Shown here piece after piece: positions 1 through 7,303 of a DNA stretch of 64,000 nucleotides. A program made the position numbers and the translations under genes. The DNA lies in assembly GCF_000280055.1 (NCBI RefSeq), contig NZ_ALAB01000042.1, positions 1-64,000 of the forward strand, written 5' to 3'. Source of the DNA: Alishewanella aestuarii B11 (GTDB taxonomy: Bacteria > Pseudomonadota > Gammaproteobacteria > Enterobacterales > Alteromonadaceae). Below the pieces are notes generated by a model, which did not search any database, was not told where the DNA came from, and worked only from the letters and a program-made list of their open reading frames with translations. How positions within the stretch are numbered: position 1 is the stretch's first letter; each line of letters starts with the position of its first letter.

Positions 1-1362
1 AAGCAAATCCATCAACTGGAATTGCAGTTAGAAGAGCTGGAGATGCAGACGGCCGCCTTACCGAAACTTACCGATGGCGCTGTCGAAGAGAAAGCCACTG
101 CGCGTCGTCGTGTGACCTTACCGGCACAGTTACCACGTGAAGAAAAGCGTGTTGATGCACCTTGCCAGTGTCCGGCATGTCAGGGCGAATTAACCCATAT
201 CGGTGAGGATGTCTCTGAAATGTTGGATGTCGTACCCGCATCTTATCGGGTTATCCGCATTGTACGCCCTAAGTTCAGCTGCCAGCACTGCGACACGCTG
301 GTACAAGGTCAGGCTCCGGAGCGGGTGATTAAAAAAGGCCTGGCCAGCGCAGCATTGCTGACACAAGTGATTGTCGATAAATACCTCGACCATCAACCAC
401 TGTACCGTCAGGCTGAGCGGATGGAGCGGGAAGGCATTGATATCGAGCGCTCGACGCTGGCAGACTGGGTTGGTCAATCCGGTGCATTATTAACGCCCCT
501 AGCTGAGGCGATTGGACGCCATGTCAAAGCCGGTCAACATATCTATGCGGATGACACGACCGCGCCAACCTTATCACCAGGAAAAGGCCGCACGCAAACC
601 GGTCGCTATTGGACGTATGTGCGTGATGGTCGTTCCTGGGGCGATACCACACCGCCTGCCGTGTGGCTGCAATACAGTGAAGATAGAAAAAGTCTGCACC
701 CCACTGCCCATTTAACCGGGTATAAAGGTTCGCTGCAGGCTGATGCCTATGCCGGTTACAATGCCTTATACCAAAACCACATCACCCAGCATGGTTGTTG
801 GGCCCATGTGCGGCGTAAGTTCTATGACATTACCCAATCCGGCCCGTCCCCCTTGGCAGAAGAAGCCCTGACCATAATCCAATCACTGTATGTGATTGAG
901 AAACAGGCGCGAGGCCAACCACCGGATGAACGACAGCGCCTGCGAAGTCTGCAGGCAAAACCTATCCTGGTACAGTTTAACAACTGGTTACAGACAACCC
1001 TGCGCACCTTATCAAAAGGCTCTGCGTTGTCTAAAGCTATCCAATATGCACTAAAGCAATGGGACGCGTTGGTGGCGTACGTGGATAATGGTTATGCTGA
1101 GATAGATAACAACAGTGCGGAGCGGTCATTACGGCCCATCGCCCTGGGTCGGAAAAACTACCTGTTTGCCGGCTCTGTTGGCGGAGGGGAACGGGCCGCC
1201 GTGCTGTATTCGATACTTGGCACCGCCAAGCTCAATGGCATCAATCCCAATGCGTATTTAACTGCCGTGTTAAAACGTATCGGTAATCATCCGATCAACC
1301 GCATTGATGAACTGTTACCCTGGAACATCGACTTATCTGTCCAGCCAGGTGATGCGATCTAA
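1..1362 (+). CDS. tnpC: IS66 family transposase TnpC, 5' end cut by window edge
   Basis: This is the DDE transposase of an IS66-type element. The frame is open to base 1, so the TTG at 22 is only the first possible start in the window and the true N-terminus lies upstream. Numbered from that TTG, there is an N-terminal leucine-rich coiled-coil, a zinc-finger-like Cys set (CPAC near 50-53 and CQHC near 87-90), and the catalytic DDE core. The first Asp is in YADDT near 177, the second in QADAYAGY near 241, and the Glu in NNSAERSLR near 367. The C-terminal IS66 domain is intact and the gene ends in a normal TAA. The sequence gives no sign of inactivation. Confidence 0.95.
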   Translation, partial: KQIHQLELQLEELEMQTAALPKLTDGAVEEKATARRRVTLPAQLPREEKRVDAPCQCPACQGELTHIGEDVSEMLDVVPASYRVIRIVRPKFSCQHCDTLVQGQAPERVIKKGLASAALLTQVIVDKYLDHQPLYRQAERMEREGIDIERSTLADWVGQSGALLTPLAEAIGRHVKAGQHIYADDTTAPTLSPGKGRTQTGRYWTYVRDGRSWGDTTPPAVWLQYSEDRKSLHPTAHLTGYKGSLQADAYAGYNALYQNHITQHGCWAHVRRKFYDITQSGPSPLAEEALTIIQSLYVIEKQARGQPPDERQRLRSLQAKPILVQFNNWLQTTLRTLSKGSALSKAIQYALKQWDALVAYVDNGYAEIDNNSAERSLRPIALGRKNYLFAGSVGGGERAAVLYSILGTAKLNGINPNAYLTAVLKRIGNHPINRIDELLPWNIDLSVQPGDAI

Positions 1363-1399
1363 GACACTAAGTGTCCACTAAAAATTAAGTGGACACTTA
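1363..1399. repeat. Two mutually exclusive hairpins at the IS66 gene end
   Basis: TAAGTGTCCACT (1368-1379) and AGTGGACACTTA (1388-1399) form a perfect 12-bp stem with an 8-nt loop. An overlapping palindrome, GACACT-A-AGTGTC (1363-1375), shares bases with the left arm, so only one structure can form at a time. No T tract follows, so this is not a canonical intrinsic terminator. It sits between the tnpC stop codon and the terminal inverted repeat. Confidence 0.7.
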
Positions 1400-1561
1400 A
1401 ATTAGAACACCTACCTGTGATCGCCGGACGCTTACGTTAATATTGGCTTTAGTTCCGAAAATTAGCTGAAAAAAATAGACTTTAATATTCGGATAACATG
1501 TAACAAACCTTTAACAAGCTGCTGTTGCGAGCTTTCTTCACTACAAGGATAGTATTTCAAG

Positions 1562-2233
1562 ATGTTTGATAAGCCAGACTTTTCTTCATATTCATATTCA
1601 GACCTGCTTGATGCAAAAGAGCATATCGATAAAGAAGCCTACCCTGAGCGTTATGCGGAAATCGTTAATCTGTTACAAACCAGAGTGCAACCGGCAGAAC
1701 CCAGGGAGGTGCCAGAAGAAGAACGTCCGATCAGTAAGTACTCAACTTTCTGGCCCAGATTTTTTGCTGCGATGCTCGATGGCCTGGTGTTTTTTGTTGT
1801 TTTATATGTGCAATGCTTAATTTTTGGTATTGAATACGATGCCAATGATAATTTTCTACAGGCTGTAAACGGTTTGCAATTCGCCATTTACGCCATTCTG
1901 ATGCATGGCTTTTTTGGGCAGACGCTCGGCAAAATGGCGATGGGTGTAAAGGTACTCAATCACGATACCGAAACAAAGATCAATCTAACGCAAGCCCTGC
2001 GCAGAGAGTCGGTTAATTTGGGGTTAAATATTGTCTGGTTCTTTCTGATTTTGACGGTGGGGGGTTCGTTTGAGCTGCACGGCGATATTTCTGAAAATCT
2101 GGCTTTGTTAGTGCTCGGATTCGGAGTGTTTGCTTTTGTTTGGGCGGTATCAGAATTTGTCACTATGCTGTTTAACGACAAACGCCGGGCAATTCATGAC
2201 TTTATCGGTAAGACCGTGGTGGTTCGAATCTGA
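1562..2233 (+). CDS. RDD family integral membrane protein
   Basis: The 223-residue protein has a charged soluble N-terminus of about 65 residues followed by an RDD domain. The domain begins near residue 68 with WPRFFAAMLDGL, carrying the Arg and Asp that define the family. Three or four hydrophobic helices follow, and the conserved Gly-Lys-Met turn of these proteins is seen as QTLGKMAMGVKV. Start is the ATG preceded by the purine-rich stretch ACAAGGATAG. RDD proteins are inner-membrane proteins of largely unknown function, some linked to ion tolerance. The gene stands alone after the IS66 end and has a lower GC feel than the housekeeping part of the window. Confidence 0.85.
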   Translation: MFDKPDFSSYSYSDLLDAKEHIDKEAYPERYAEIVNLLQTRVQPAEPREVPEEERPISKYSTFWPRFFAAMLDGLVFFVVLYVQCLIFGIEYDANDNFLQAVNGLQFAIYAILMHGFFGQTLGKMAMGVKVLNHDTETKINLTQALRRESVNLGLNIVWFFLILTVGGSFELHGDISENLALLVLGFGVFAFVWAVSEFVTMLFNDKRRAIHDFIGKTVVVRI

Positions 2234-2256
2234 CAAGCGGCACTAACCACGACAGG

Positions 2257-2429
2257 ATGAAAGACAGTAACGCGTAAAGATTTGGTTGACCCTTAAATTG
2301 TTTCCTGCCTGGATGATTGAGTCACTTGATCAAGAGGCCAATCGGATCGGCGGTACCCGCCAGTCAATTATCAAGGTTTGGTTGGCTGAACGATTGGAAG
2401 AAATTGCAGCGAACAAAGCTCGGTCTTGA
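2257..2429 (+). pseudogene. Ribbon-helix-helix (CopG-type) antitoxin remnant
   Basis: The frame 2286-2429 reads through WMIESLDQEANRIGG then TRQSIIKVWLAERLE, a typical ribbon-helix-helix antitoxin core, and ends in TGA at 2427. It has no good start: an in-frame TAA lies at 2268, and only a TTG (2286) or the internal ATG (2313) is available. A well-placed ATG at 2257 (MKDSNA) is in another frame and stops at once, so a small indel near 2270 appears to have split the N-terminus. No partner toxin gene was found on either side. A shortened but functional protein of about 47 residues from the TTG cannot be excluded. Confidence 0.5.
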
Positions 2430-2495
2430 ATTACGCGCTAAGTGCCGATTCGTGGAGCTGTATAAATTTGACCAAGGACACAACAACATAAAAGG

Positions 2496-2558
2496 ATGAT
2501 GATGAAAACTTTGCGCGATATAACAAAGCTTGGCTCTACAGCTATTGGAGTGGTTTAA
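2496..2558 (+). CDS. 20-residue leader-like small ORF
   Basis: An ATG triplet run at 2496-2504 follows the purine-rich AAAAGG and opens a 20-codon frame (MMMKTLRDITKLGSTAIGVV) that stops at 2556-2558. The stop directly abuts the ATG of the next membrane-protein gene. The arrangement suggests translational coupling or a leader peptide. Alternatively the frame is the frameshifted N-terminus of the downstream protein. No family was recognised. Confidence 0.35.
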   Translation: MMMKTLRDITKLGSTAIGVV

Positions 2559-2864
2559 ATGTTTGGCAAGGAACGAAAGCATAAAATTTTTTCCGGCGTC
2601 TTATTACTGACGGCTGCTGTGGTTTTTGCCGGCTCGGTTATCAATGTATATGAGTATGGCACAGTTTCTTTCGAAACGGTTTCAGGTTTCGGTAGTGTTT
2701 TACTGCTGGTCTCATTCGCTTTAATTCCTGAGTTTGCGTTTTTAAAACTCTCTGAGGCTTTCAAACTAACCATGCGAAACAGCAGAGAAATATTTTCAGA
2801 AAAGCTTTTACTTATTGGCGTGCTGTTAGTCTTTGCCGGTTTTATTGGCAGATTGGTGTTTTAA
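2559..2864 (+). CDS. Small hypothetical membrane protein (101 aa)
   Basis: The protein starts MFGKERKHKIFSG, a positively charged cytoplasmic tail. Three hydrophobic helices follow, near residues 11-30, 43-62 and 83-101, with a polar loop KLSEAFKLTMRNSREIF between the last two. I do not recognise the family. It has no ribosome-binding site of its own: the ATG directly follows the TAA of a 20-codon frame that does have one, so it is probably translated by coupling. Confidence 0.6.
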   Translation: MFGKERKHKIFSGVLLLTAAVVFAGSVINVYEYGTVSFETVSGFGSVLLLVSFALIPEFAFLKLSEAFKLTMRNSREIFSEKLLLIGVLLVFAGFIGRLVF

Positions 2865-3087
2865 CCTGTATTCCCAACCATGATATCTGGCCGTTGCTAA
2901 GAATGGAGAAACGGCTGTAGCAAAGGCCAATAGTATAAGAATGCTACGGGCGTCGTGCGCTCTTTTAAGGCGCAAATTACCAAGCAAGCTATGCTACTGC
3001 CTTAGTATCACTAATAAGTAATAAGATCAAGTAACCCCCGCTGATACTTATACGGAAAACAATAACCGGGGGAAAGAAGGAAATACT

Positions 3088-3309
3088 ATGTTATCTAAAA
3101 TCGTCATTAACCTTTATACCGTGCTGCTGGAAATTGGTCTGTGGCTATTTTTGTTGGTTGGCCTGGTTGCCGGCTGGCAAAGCGGCGGCTTTTTCGGCGC
3201 CATCTTTGGACTTTTCGCTGCTGCGATCTTTGGTGCTGTGTTCTTTGGCGCCTTTTTAGTGATCAACGATATCCGGGCCAGAGTAAAGGCTATCGAAGAG
3301 AAAAACTAA
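3088..3309 (+). CDS. Small hypothetical membrane protein (73 aa)
   Basis: This is a 73-residue protein with two hydrophobic segments (about 8-27 and 33-57, the second rich in Gly, Ala and Phe) and a short charged tail NDIRARVKAIEEKN. The ATG follows a strong purine-rich site, GAAAGAAGGAAA. The family was not recognised, but the composition is that of a real two-helix membrane protein rather than chance translation. A hairpin (AGATGGC 3318-3324 with GCCATCT 3331-3337) lies just after the stop codon. Confidence 0.65.
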   Translation: MLSKIVINLYTVLLEIGLWLFLLVGLVAGWQSGGFFGAIFGLFAAAIFGAVFFGAFLVINDIRARVKAIEEKN

Positions 3310-3599
3310 ACGCATATAGATGGCTGGCGCGCCATCTGTACGCTGTTTTCAGTATCGCCGGTGTTACAGCTTAATCATGTCGCCAAAATCAGAGCCGCGA
3401 GCTTGGATACTCTGTTTGGTCGGGTTTGACTTGCCATTGGCTGGCGTATTTATTGCGCTACTGTTAGATTAATCGGCGTTGTCATTTACGCCGTGCTCAT
3501 CAGTATGTAAGCAACCTGGGGCGTTACGCGCAGGTGATAGAGTGACAAGCCGGTTGAGCAATAAACTCGGAATTTTTATTGGCACAGATTATTAATGAA

Positions 3600-4052
3600 A
3601 TGATTGCTTTGTTGGCGTTACTACTCGTAAGCCTGACTGGCGGCTATCTGGTTGCGCTTGGGCTAGTGGCGCTGTTGCGACCCCAGCAAGCGCAGTCTTT
3701 TTTGCTCGGTTTTGCCAGCTCTGCTCGGCTGCATTATCTGGAAATTGTGATCCGGATGCTGGTCGGTCTGGCATTTATCTATAGCGCTGAATACGTTTTT
3801 TCCGCCAGGGCCTTTACTGGCTTTGGTTGGTTATTGGTGCTGACGTCACTGCCGCTACTCTTGCTACCCTGGCAATGGCATCGTCATTTTGCTGCGAAAG
3901 CGGTTAGCGCCTCTCGCCACTATCTGGCGTTTATTGGGGGGGGCTGCCTTAATGCTGGGTGTTGCTATCTTATTGGCAATACTAAAAAATATATCAGCGC
4001 CGGCTGGCGCGCCGTTAAGTTTTCTGCCGGCATTAAAGGGCGACTACTTTAA
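3600..4052 (+). CDS. Hypothetical membrane protein, C-terminus probably frameshifted
   Basis: From the ATG at 3600 (a TTG at 3579 is an alternative) the protein has three clear hydrophobic helices and the motif PWQWHRHFA. It then should enter a fourth helix at residue about 112 (YLAFIGG). At the G8 tract 3936-3943 the frame instead runs into a polar, unhelical tail (CLNAGCCYLIGNTKKY) that overlaps the esterase frame. Removing one G would give IGGAALMLGVAILLAILK, a perfect fourth helix, in frame with the esterase. The last 40 residues as written are therefore unlikely to be native. The family was not recognised. Confidence 0.55.
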   Translation: MIALLALLLVSLTGGYLVALGLVALLRPQQAQSFLLGFASSARLHYLEIVIRMLVGLAFIYSAEYVFSARAFTGFGWLLVLTSLPLLLLPWQWHRHFAAKAVSASRHYLAFIGGGCLNAGCCYLIGNTKKYISAGWRAVKFSAGIKGRLL

Positions 4053-4788
4053 ATTCGATTCTGCCGAGGTCAACAGACCTTTTCATATTTATGTGCGTCT
4101 ACCTGCCGATTATGACACCGCAACGACCCGCTACCCGGTGGTTTATCTGTTGGATGGTGATTCACTGTTTCCGATCCTGGCGGCAAATCATTTATTCCTA
4201 ACTTATGATGAGGACTTACCGGAAGCCATTATCGTCGGTATTGCCTATGGCGCTTTTGACAGTAGCGTCAATAAACGCAGTTATGATTTTTCGGCGCCGA
4301 CAGCTGATGCCTCGGTAGAACAAGGTGGCGCACCGGCCTTTCAGCGTTTTCTGGAGTTGGAATTAATGCCAGAGGTGGCCAGACGTTATCGAATTGATAG
4401 TGGCAAACAAATTTTATTTGGTCAGAGTCGGGGAGGGTATTTTGTACTTTATTCTGCGTTTACCCAGCCTGATTTGTTCTGGGGGCGAATAGCCAGTAAT
4501 CCGACCTTTGAGCCGGGAGCCGCGATGTTTTTTAGCGCGCCGCCGTCCGCAACGAAGCCAGATCTGGGTCTGGTGCTCACCAGTGGTGCACGGGATTGGC
4601 CCAAACTACGTCAGGCAGCGTTAAACTGGCAGCAACACTGGCAGACTGAAGCCGAGGCACCATGGCAAACTCGAGTGATTACATTAGATAACGGGACTCA
4701 TGCTGCCAGTAGTACGGAGAGTTACCGCCAGGCGATGTTGTGGTTGTTTAATCGCTCAGATAAAGATACTGCGCCGCGAAACGAGTAG
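3889..4788 (+). CDS. Putative esterase of the EstD/IroE alpha/beta-hydrolase type
   Basis: This is an alpha/beta hydrolase of the putative esterase (PF00756-like) family. It has an N-terminal hydrophobic anchor, the strand YPVVYLLDGDS, the oxyanion/turn region IVGIAYG, and the nucleophile elbow GQSRGG. A late TLDNGTHAAS supplies the probable catalytic His. The start is uncertain: 3889 is a TTG with no ribosome-binding site, and the first ATG is at 3952, just after a G8 tract. The frame joins the upstream membrane-protein gene perfectly if one G is removed. It may therefore be the enzymatic half of one membrane-anchored esterase. Substrate unknown. Confidence 0.75.
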   Translation: MLRKRLAPLATIWRLLGGAALMLGVAILLAILKNISAPAGAPLSFLPALKGDYFKFDSAEVNRPFHIYVRLPADYDTATTRYPVVYLLDGDSLFPILAANHLFLTYDEDLPEAIIVGIAYGAFDSSVNKRSYDFSAPTADASVEQGGAPAFQRFLELELMPEVARRYRIDSGKQILFGQSRGGYFVLYSAFTQPDLFWGRIASNPTFEPGAAMFFSAPPSATKPDLGLVLTSGARDWPKLRQAALNWQQHWQTEAEAPWQTRVITLDNGTHAASSTESYRQAMLWLFNRSDKDTAPRNE

Positions 4789-4852
4789 GATGAGTTCAAC
4801 CTTGTGATGCTATGGCAAGCAACACGAGCGGATAATAGATTAACGGAGCCGT

Positions 4853-5191
4853 ATGAAAACCATTAGTTTTGAAGATTTTTTGCAGGTAGAGCTACGGGTT
4901 GGCCGCATCATCAGTGCTAAAGTCTTTGCGCAGGCACGTAAGCCGGCCTATATTCTGGAAGTAGATTTCGGCGAGGCGATTGGGGTACGCAAGTCGAGTG
5001 CGCAAATTACCGTACTGTATCAACCTGATGAGCTTGTTGGCCGGCTGGTGGTAGCGGTAACCAATTTTCCTGCCAAGCAGATTGGCCCGCTGATGTCAGA
5101 GTGTTTGGTAACCGGTTTTCATAACGCGGTCGGCGATGTCGCGCTTTGTGTGCCGGATCAGGAGGTGCCGCTGGGAACTCGCTTGCTCTAA
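4853..5191 (+). CDS. csaA: CsaA-like tRNA-binding domain protein
   Basis: The 112-residue protein is a single EMAP-II/tRNA-binding OB fold, full length for the CsaA family. Markers are the start ISFEDFLQVELRVGRI, the RKPAYILEVDFG strand, the IGVRKSSAQIT segment and VTNFPAKQIGPLMSECLVTGF. CsaA homodimers bind tRNA-like ligands and were described as a secretion-associated chaperone in Bacillus. The start ATG is preceded by ACGGAG. It is a single gene between the esterase and a small membrane protein. Confidence 0.9.
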   Translation: MKTISFEDFLQVELRVGRIISAKVFAQARKPAYILEVDFGEAIGVRKSSAQITVLYQPDELVGRLVVAVTNFPAKQIGPLMSECLVTGFHNAVGDVALCVPDQEVPLGTRLL

Positions 5192-5313
5192 TGTTTGCTG
5201 GTACCCGGTTATAACTGCAGTAGCTGCCGTTGTAACGGCTTTTAGCTCATATCATGGTGAATAAGCATGGTGAATGCAGCCGCCAGGCTATGAATATAAT
5301 AAGGAGAAATGTT

Positions 5314-5727
5314 ATGGAACAACTAAAAAATCGGGCTACCGCCCTTATTCTGGGTTTAGTGCTGGCGTATGCAGCGCTTTGGATTATTGGCGTTGGCGCA
5401 GCTATCGCTATCCCGGCTGAGCTGCTTAAACCCCTGGCGCAGCTATCAACGGTGCTTGCTTTTACCCTGGTTGATGTACTGACCATCGCAGTACCTTTGA
5501 CTGCTGCCTTCTTAATCCTGGCTTTTGTGGTTAAGTTATTGATTAAAAAGCCTGATGTTAGCTGTTATTTGTTGCTGTTAGCTCCTTTGGTGTTAACGCA
5601 GTTGTACTTTACGCTACAAGCTCAGCCCATCATTTTAGATAATCTGCTGGTTATGCTACCGCGTTATCTGCTGCTGGCTGCGTGTTTTTACTTTTTGGTA
5701 CGTGGCGATAAAGCCGTTCAAGCCTGA
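5314..5727 (+). CDS. Hypothetical four-helix membrane protein (137 aa)
   Basis: I place the start at the ATG at 5314 because AAGGAGAAAT lies 5 bases upstream; the longer frame from 5254 adds 20 unlikely residues. The protein begins MEQLKNRATALILGLVLAYA and has about four hydrophobic helices (10-30, 44-68, 74-96 and 110-132) with short charged ends. No family was recognised. No operon partner is evident; the following acetyltransferase has its own ribosome-binding site. Confidence 0.65.
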   Translation: MEQLKNRATALILGLVLAYAALWIIGVGAAIAIPAELLKPLAQLSTVLAFTLVDVLTIAVPLTAAFLILAFVVKLLIKKPDVSCYLLLLAPLVLTQLYFTLQAQPIILDNLLVMLPRYLLLAACFYFLVRGDKAVQA

Positions 5728-5771
5728 GCAGGTTTTGTATAGCGCTGTATGCTAATGATTAAGGAATAAAG

Positions 5772-6368
5772 ATGTTTGTCGAGCCGATAACCTTACAGCG
5801 GGACGATGTTCGCCTTGAGCCGCTGGCACTTGAACACGAAGCCGGCTTGCAAGCGGCAGCGGCTGATGGTGAGTTATGGCAACTGCGGGTCACCTCGGTG
5901 CCGACCGCAGAAGATACTCGCGGCTATATCGAGCGCGCCCTGCAAAGCCGGGCGGCCGGGCAGCGCTTTGCCTTTGCTGTAATTGAGGCCAGCAGCGGTA
6001 AGGTGCTGGGAACCACCAGTTACCATGACATCTTACCCGAGGTGAAACGATTAGAAATTGGCTATACCTGGTATGCCAAAAGTGTGCAGCGCAGCCACGT
6101 TAATACCTGTTGTAAGCTGCTGTTGCTTAGTCATGCTTTTGATACGCTGGGTTGTAATGTGGTCGGTTGGCGGACGGATAACTTTAACTTTGCCAGCCAG
6201 CGCGCTATTGAACGGCTGGGCGCGAAAAAGGACGGCGTGATCCGCGGCCATGCATTGCGGCGTGACGGTACTATCCGCGATACCGTCATGTATAGCCTGC
6301 ATCAGGCAGAGTGGCAAGAGGTGCGCGCCCATCTGGAATATTTGCTGCGCCGCACTAATGTTGGCTAG
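5772..6368 (+). CDS. GNAT N-acetyltransferase, RimJ/RimL type
   Basis: This 198-residue GCN5-related acetyltransferase belongs to the RimJ/RimL/YjcK-like subgroup. It starts VEPITLQRDDVRLEPLALEHE and has the beta4 region FAVIEASSGKVLGTTSYHDI. The acetyl-CoA region LEIGYTWYAKSVQRSHVNTCCKLLLLSHAF and the NFASQRAIERLGAKKDGVIR segment are typical of the subgroup. The canonical Q/RxxGxG/A loop is replaced by a Gly-poor version, as is common in RimL-type enzymes. The acceptor is unknown: a protein N-terminus or a small amine. The start follows TAAGGAATAAAG. Confidence 0.85.
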   Translation: MFVEPITLQRDDVRLEPLALEHEAGLQAAAADGELWQLRVTSVPTAEDTRGYIERALQSRAAGQRFAFAVIEASSGKVLGTTSYHDILPEVKRLEIGYTWYAKSVQRSHVNTCCKLLLLSHAFDTLGCNVVGWRTDNFNFASQRAIERLGAKKDGVIRGHALRRDGTIRDTVMYSLHQAEWQEVRAHLEYLLRRTNVG

Positions 6369-6393
6369 GGGGCTTGTTGCCCGAGGAGTGACG

Positions 6394-6756
6394 ATGGCAA
6401 ATTTAGAACAGGTGTATCAGGCGTTACGGCCACTGCTGGCGCAGCATGCTGCTGTTCTGGTAGTAACGCATGATGAGCCAGAGCAGTTATATCTGGATAC
6501 TGCCTTTTTGCAACAGAATAAAAAGCCACTGTTTTTCGGTGCGGTGCAACTAAAGAAAAACTATGTCAGCTACCATTTGATGCCGATTTATCTGGCGCCC
6601 GAACTGTTAGATGGTATTTCTGCGGCGTTGCGGGCGCGGATGCAGGGTAAATCCTGTTTTAATTTTAAAACCGTCGAGCCAGAGTTATTTGCAGAACTGG
6701 CCACCTTGACAGCGACCGGCCTGGCGTATTATCAGCAGCAGGGCTATTTGGGCTGA
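6394..6756 (+). CDS. Conserved hypothetical protein, DUF1801/YdhG-like
   Basis: The ATG at 6394, preceded by GAGGAGTGACG, gives a 120-residue soluble protein; the frame open from 6250 only overlaps the previous gene. The middle part (KKPLFFGAVQLKKNYVSYHL, then MPIYLAPELLDGISAALRAR and MQGKSCFNFK) resembles the small YdhG/DUF1801 fold often annotated as hypothetical. It lies 25 bp after the acetyltransferase and is probably co-transcribed with it. Function unknown. Confidence 0.7.
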   Translation: MANLEQVYQALRPLLAQHAAVLVVTHDEPEQLYLDTAFLQQNKKPLFFGAVQLKKNYVSYHLMPIYLAPELLDGISAALRARMQGKSCFNFKTVEPELFAELATLTATGLAYYQQQGYLG

Positions 6757-6826
6757 GCCAGGACACCAGGGCTTTGGTAGGGCCTTAAAATAGCTATTTT
6801 TTCAACCACAACCTAAGGATCAGACT

Positions 6827-7222
6827 ATGGAAGGAAAATGTCTATGTGGAGCCATTACTGTTAGCGCTCCTGAGCAGCAACAGATCGATGTCTGCCATTG
6901 CCAAATGTGTCGCAGATGGAGCGGTGGTCCAATGTTAGCTGTGCACTGTGGCTCGGCGGTGACCTTTAGTGGCAGCATAAAACCAGCGGTTTATCAGTCC
7001 TCAGATTGGGCAGAGCGGGGCTTTTGTCCGCAATGTGGCAGCCATTTGTTCTATCATCTGTTGCCAGCAGATGAGTATATTTTACCCGCTGGCTTGTTTG
7101 AGCAGGCTTTTCAAATGCACAGCCAGATTTTTATTGAACAAAAGCCTGATTACTACGAGTTTGCCAATCAGACGCCGACTCTGACCGGCGCAGAAGTATT
7201 TGCACAGTTTGCTGCAGATTAA
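6827..7222 (+). CDS. GFA (CENP-V/glutathione-dependent formaldehyde-activating) family protein
   Basis: This is a 131-residue, single-domain GFA/Mss4-fold protein. Zinc ligands are visible as the opening GKCLCGAI (Cys-x-Cys), the CHCQMCRRWSG cluster and the later FCPQCGSHLF pair. The family is named for glutathione-dependent formaldehyde-activating enzyme, but most members have no proven activity. The true formaldehyde pathway of this genome is encoded at 59376-61364, so this protein probably has another role. It ends just before a double hairpin that closes the rightward transcription unit. Confidence 0.9.
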   Translation: MEGKCLCGAITVSAPEQQQIDVCHCQMCRRWSGGPMLAVHCGSAVTFSGSIKPAVYQSSDWAERGFCPQCGSHLFYHLLPADEYILPAGLFEQAFQMHSQIFIEQKPDYYEFANQTPTLTGAEVFAQFAAD

Positions 7223-7237
7223 AGCTGAAAAGAAAAA

Positions 7238-7300
7238 CGGCCTGCAGAGCAGGCCGCTATCTGGTAGCTAATCTTAACCCACCTCCATAAGAGGTGGGTT
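7238..7300. terminator. Tandem hairpins between convergent genes
   Basis: Two perfect stems lie back to back: CGGCCTGC/GCAGGCCG (7238-7245 and 7249-7256), then AACCCACCTC/GAGGTGGGTT (7276-7285 and 7291-7300). They sit between the GFA gene and the end of the leftward TonB-receptor gene. They probably terminate transcription from both sides, although the T tracts are short. Confidence 0.7.
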
Positions 7301-7303
7301 TTA

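Larger units (their letters stand above)
1..1435 (+). mobile_element. IS66-family insertion sequence, right part (left end outside window)
   Basis: The stretch holds the IS66 transposase gene and a right terminal inverted repeat. Read inward from the right edge the terminus is GTAAGCGTCCGGCGATCAC, and IS66 elements characteristically begin GTAAGCG. The last element base is therefore placed at 1435. The next 8 bases (1436-1443, gttaatat) would be one copy of the 8-bp target duplication typical of IS66; the other copy lies outside the window. The accessory genes tnpA and tnpB, if present, would also be outside. Confidence 0.8.

Noticed and set aside
3377-3472. 31-codon ORF (MSPKSEPRAWILCLVGFD...) between two small membrane-protein genes
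   Set aside because: It has no ribosome-binding site and no recognisable family, and lies in a gap of about 290 bases with broken frames. It may be a decayed remnant but cannot be supported as a gene.
5254-5313. Longer start of the 5314-5727 membrane protein
   Set aside because: The added 20 residues are unlikely, and AAGGAG lies immediately before the ATG at 5314.
6827-7222. GFA protein as part of the formaldehyde detoxification pathway
   Set aside because: The name is historical. The genuine frmA and frmB genes lie more than 50 kb away, and most GFA proteins have no shown formaldehyde activity.
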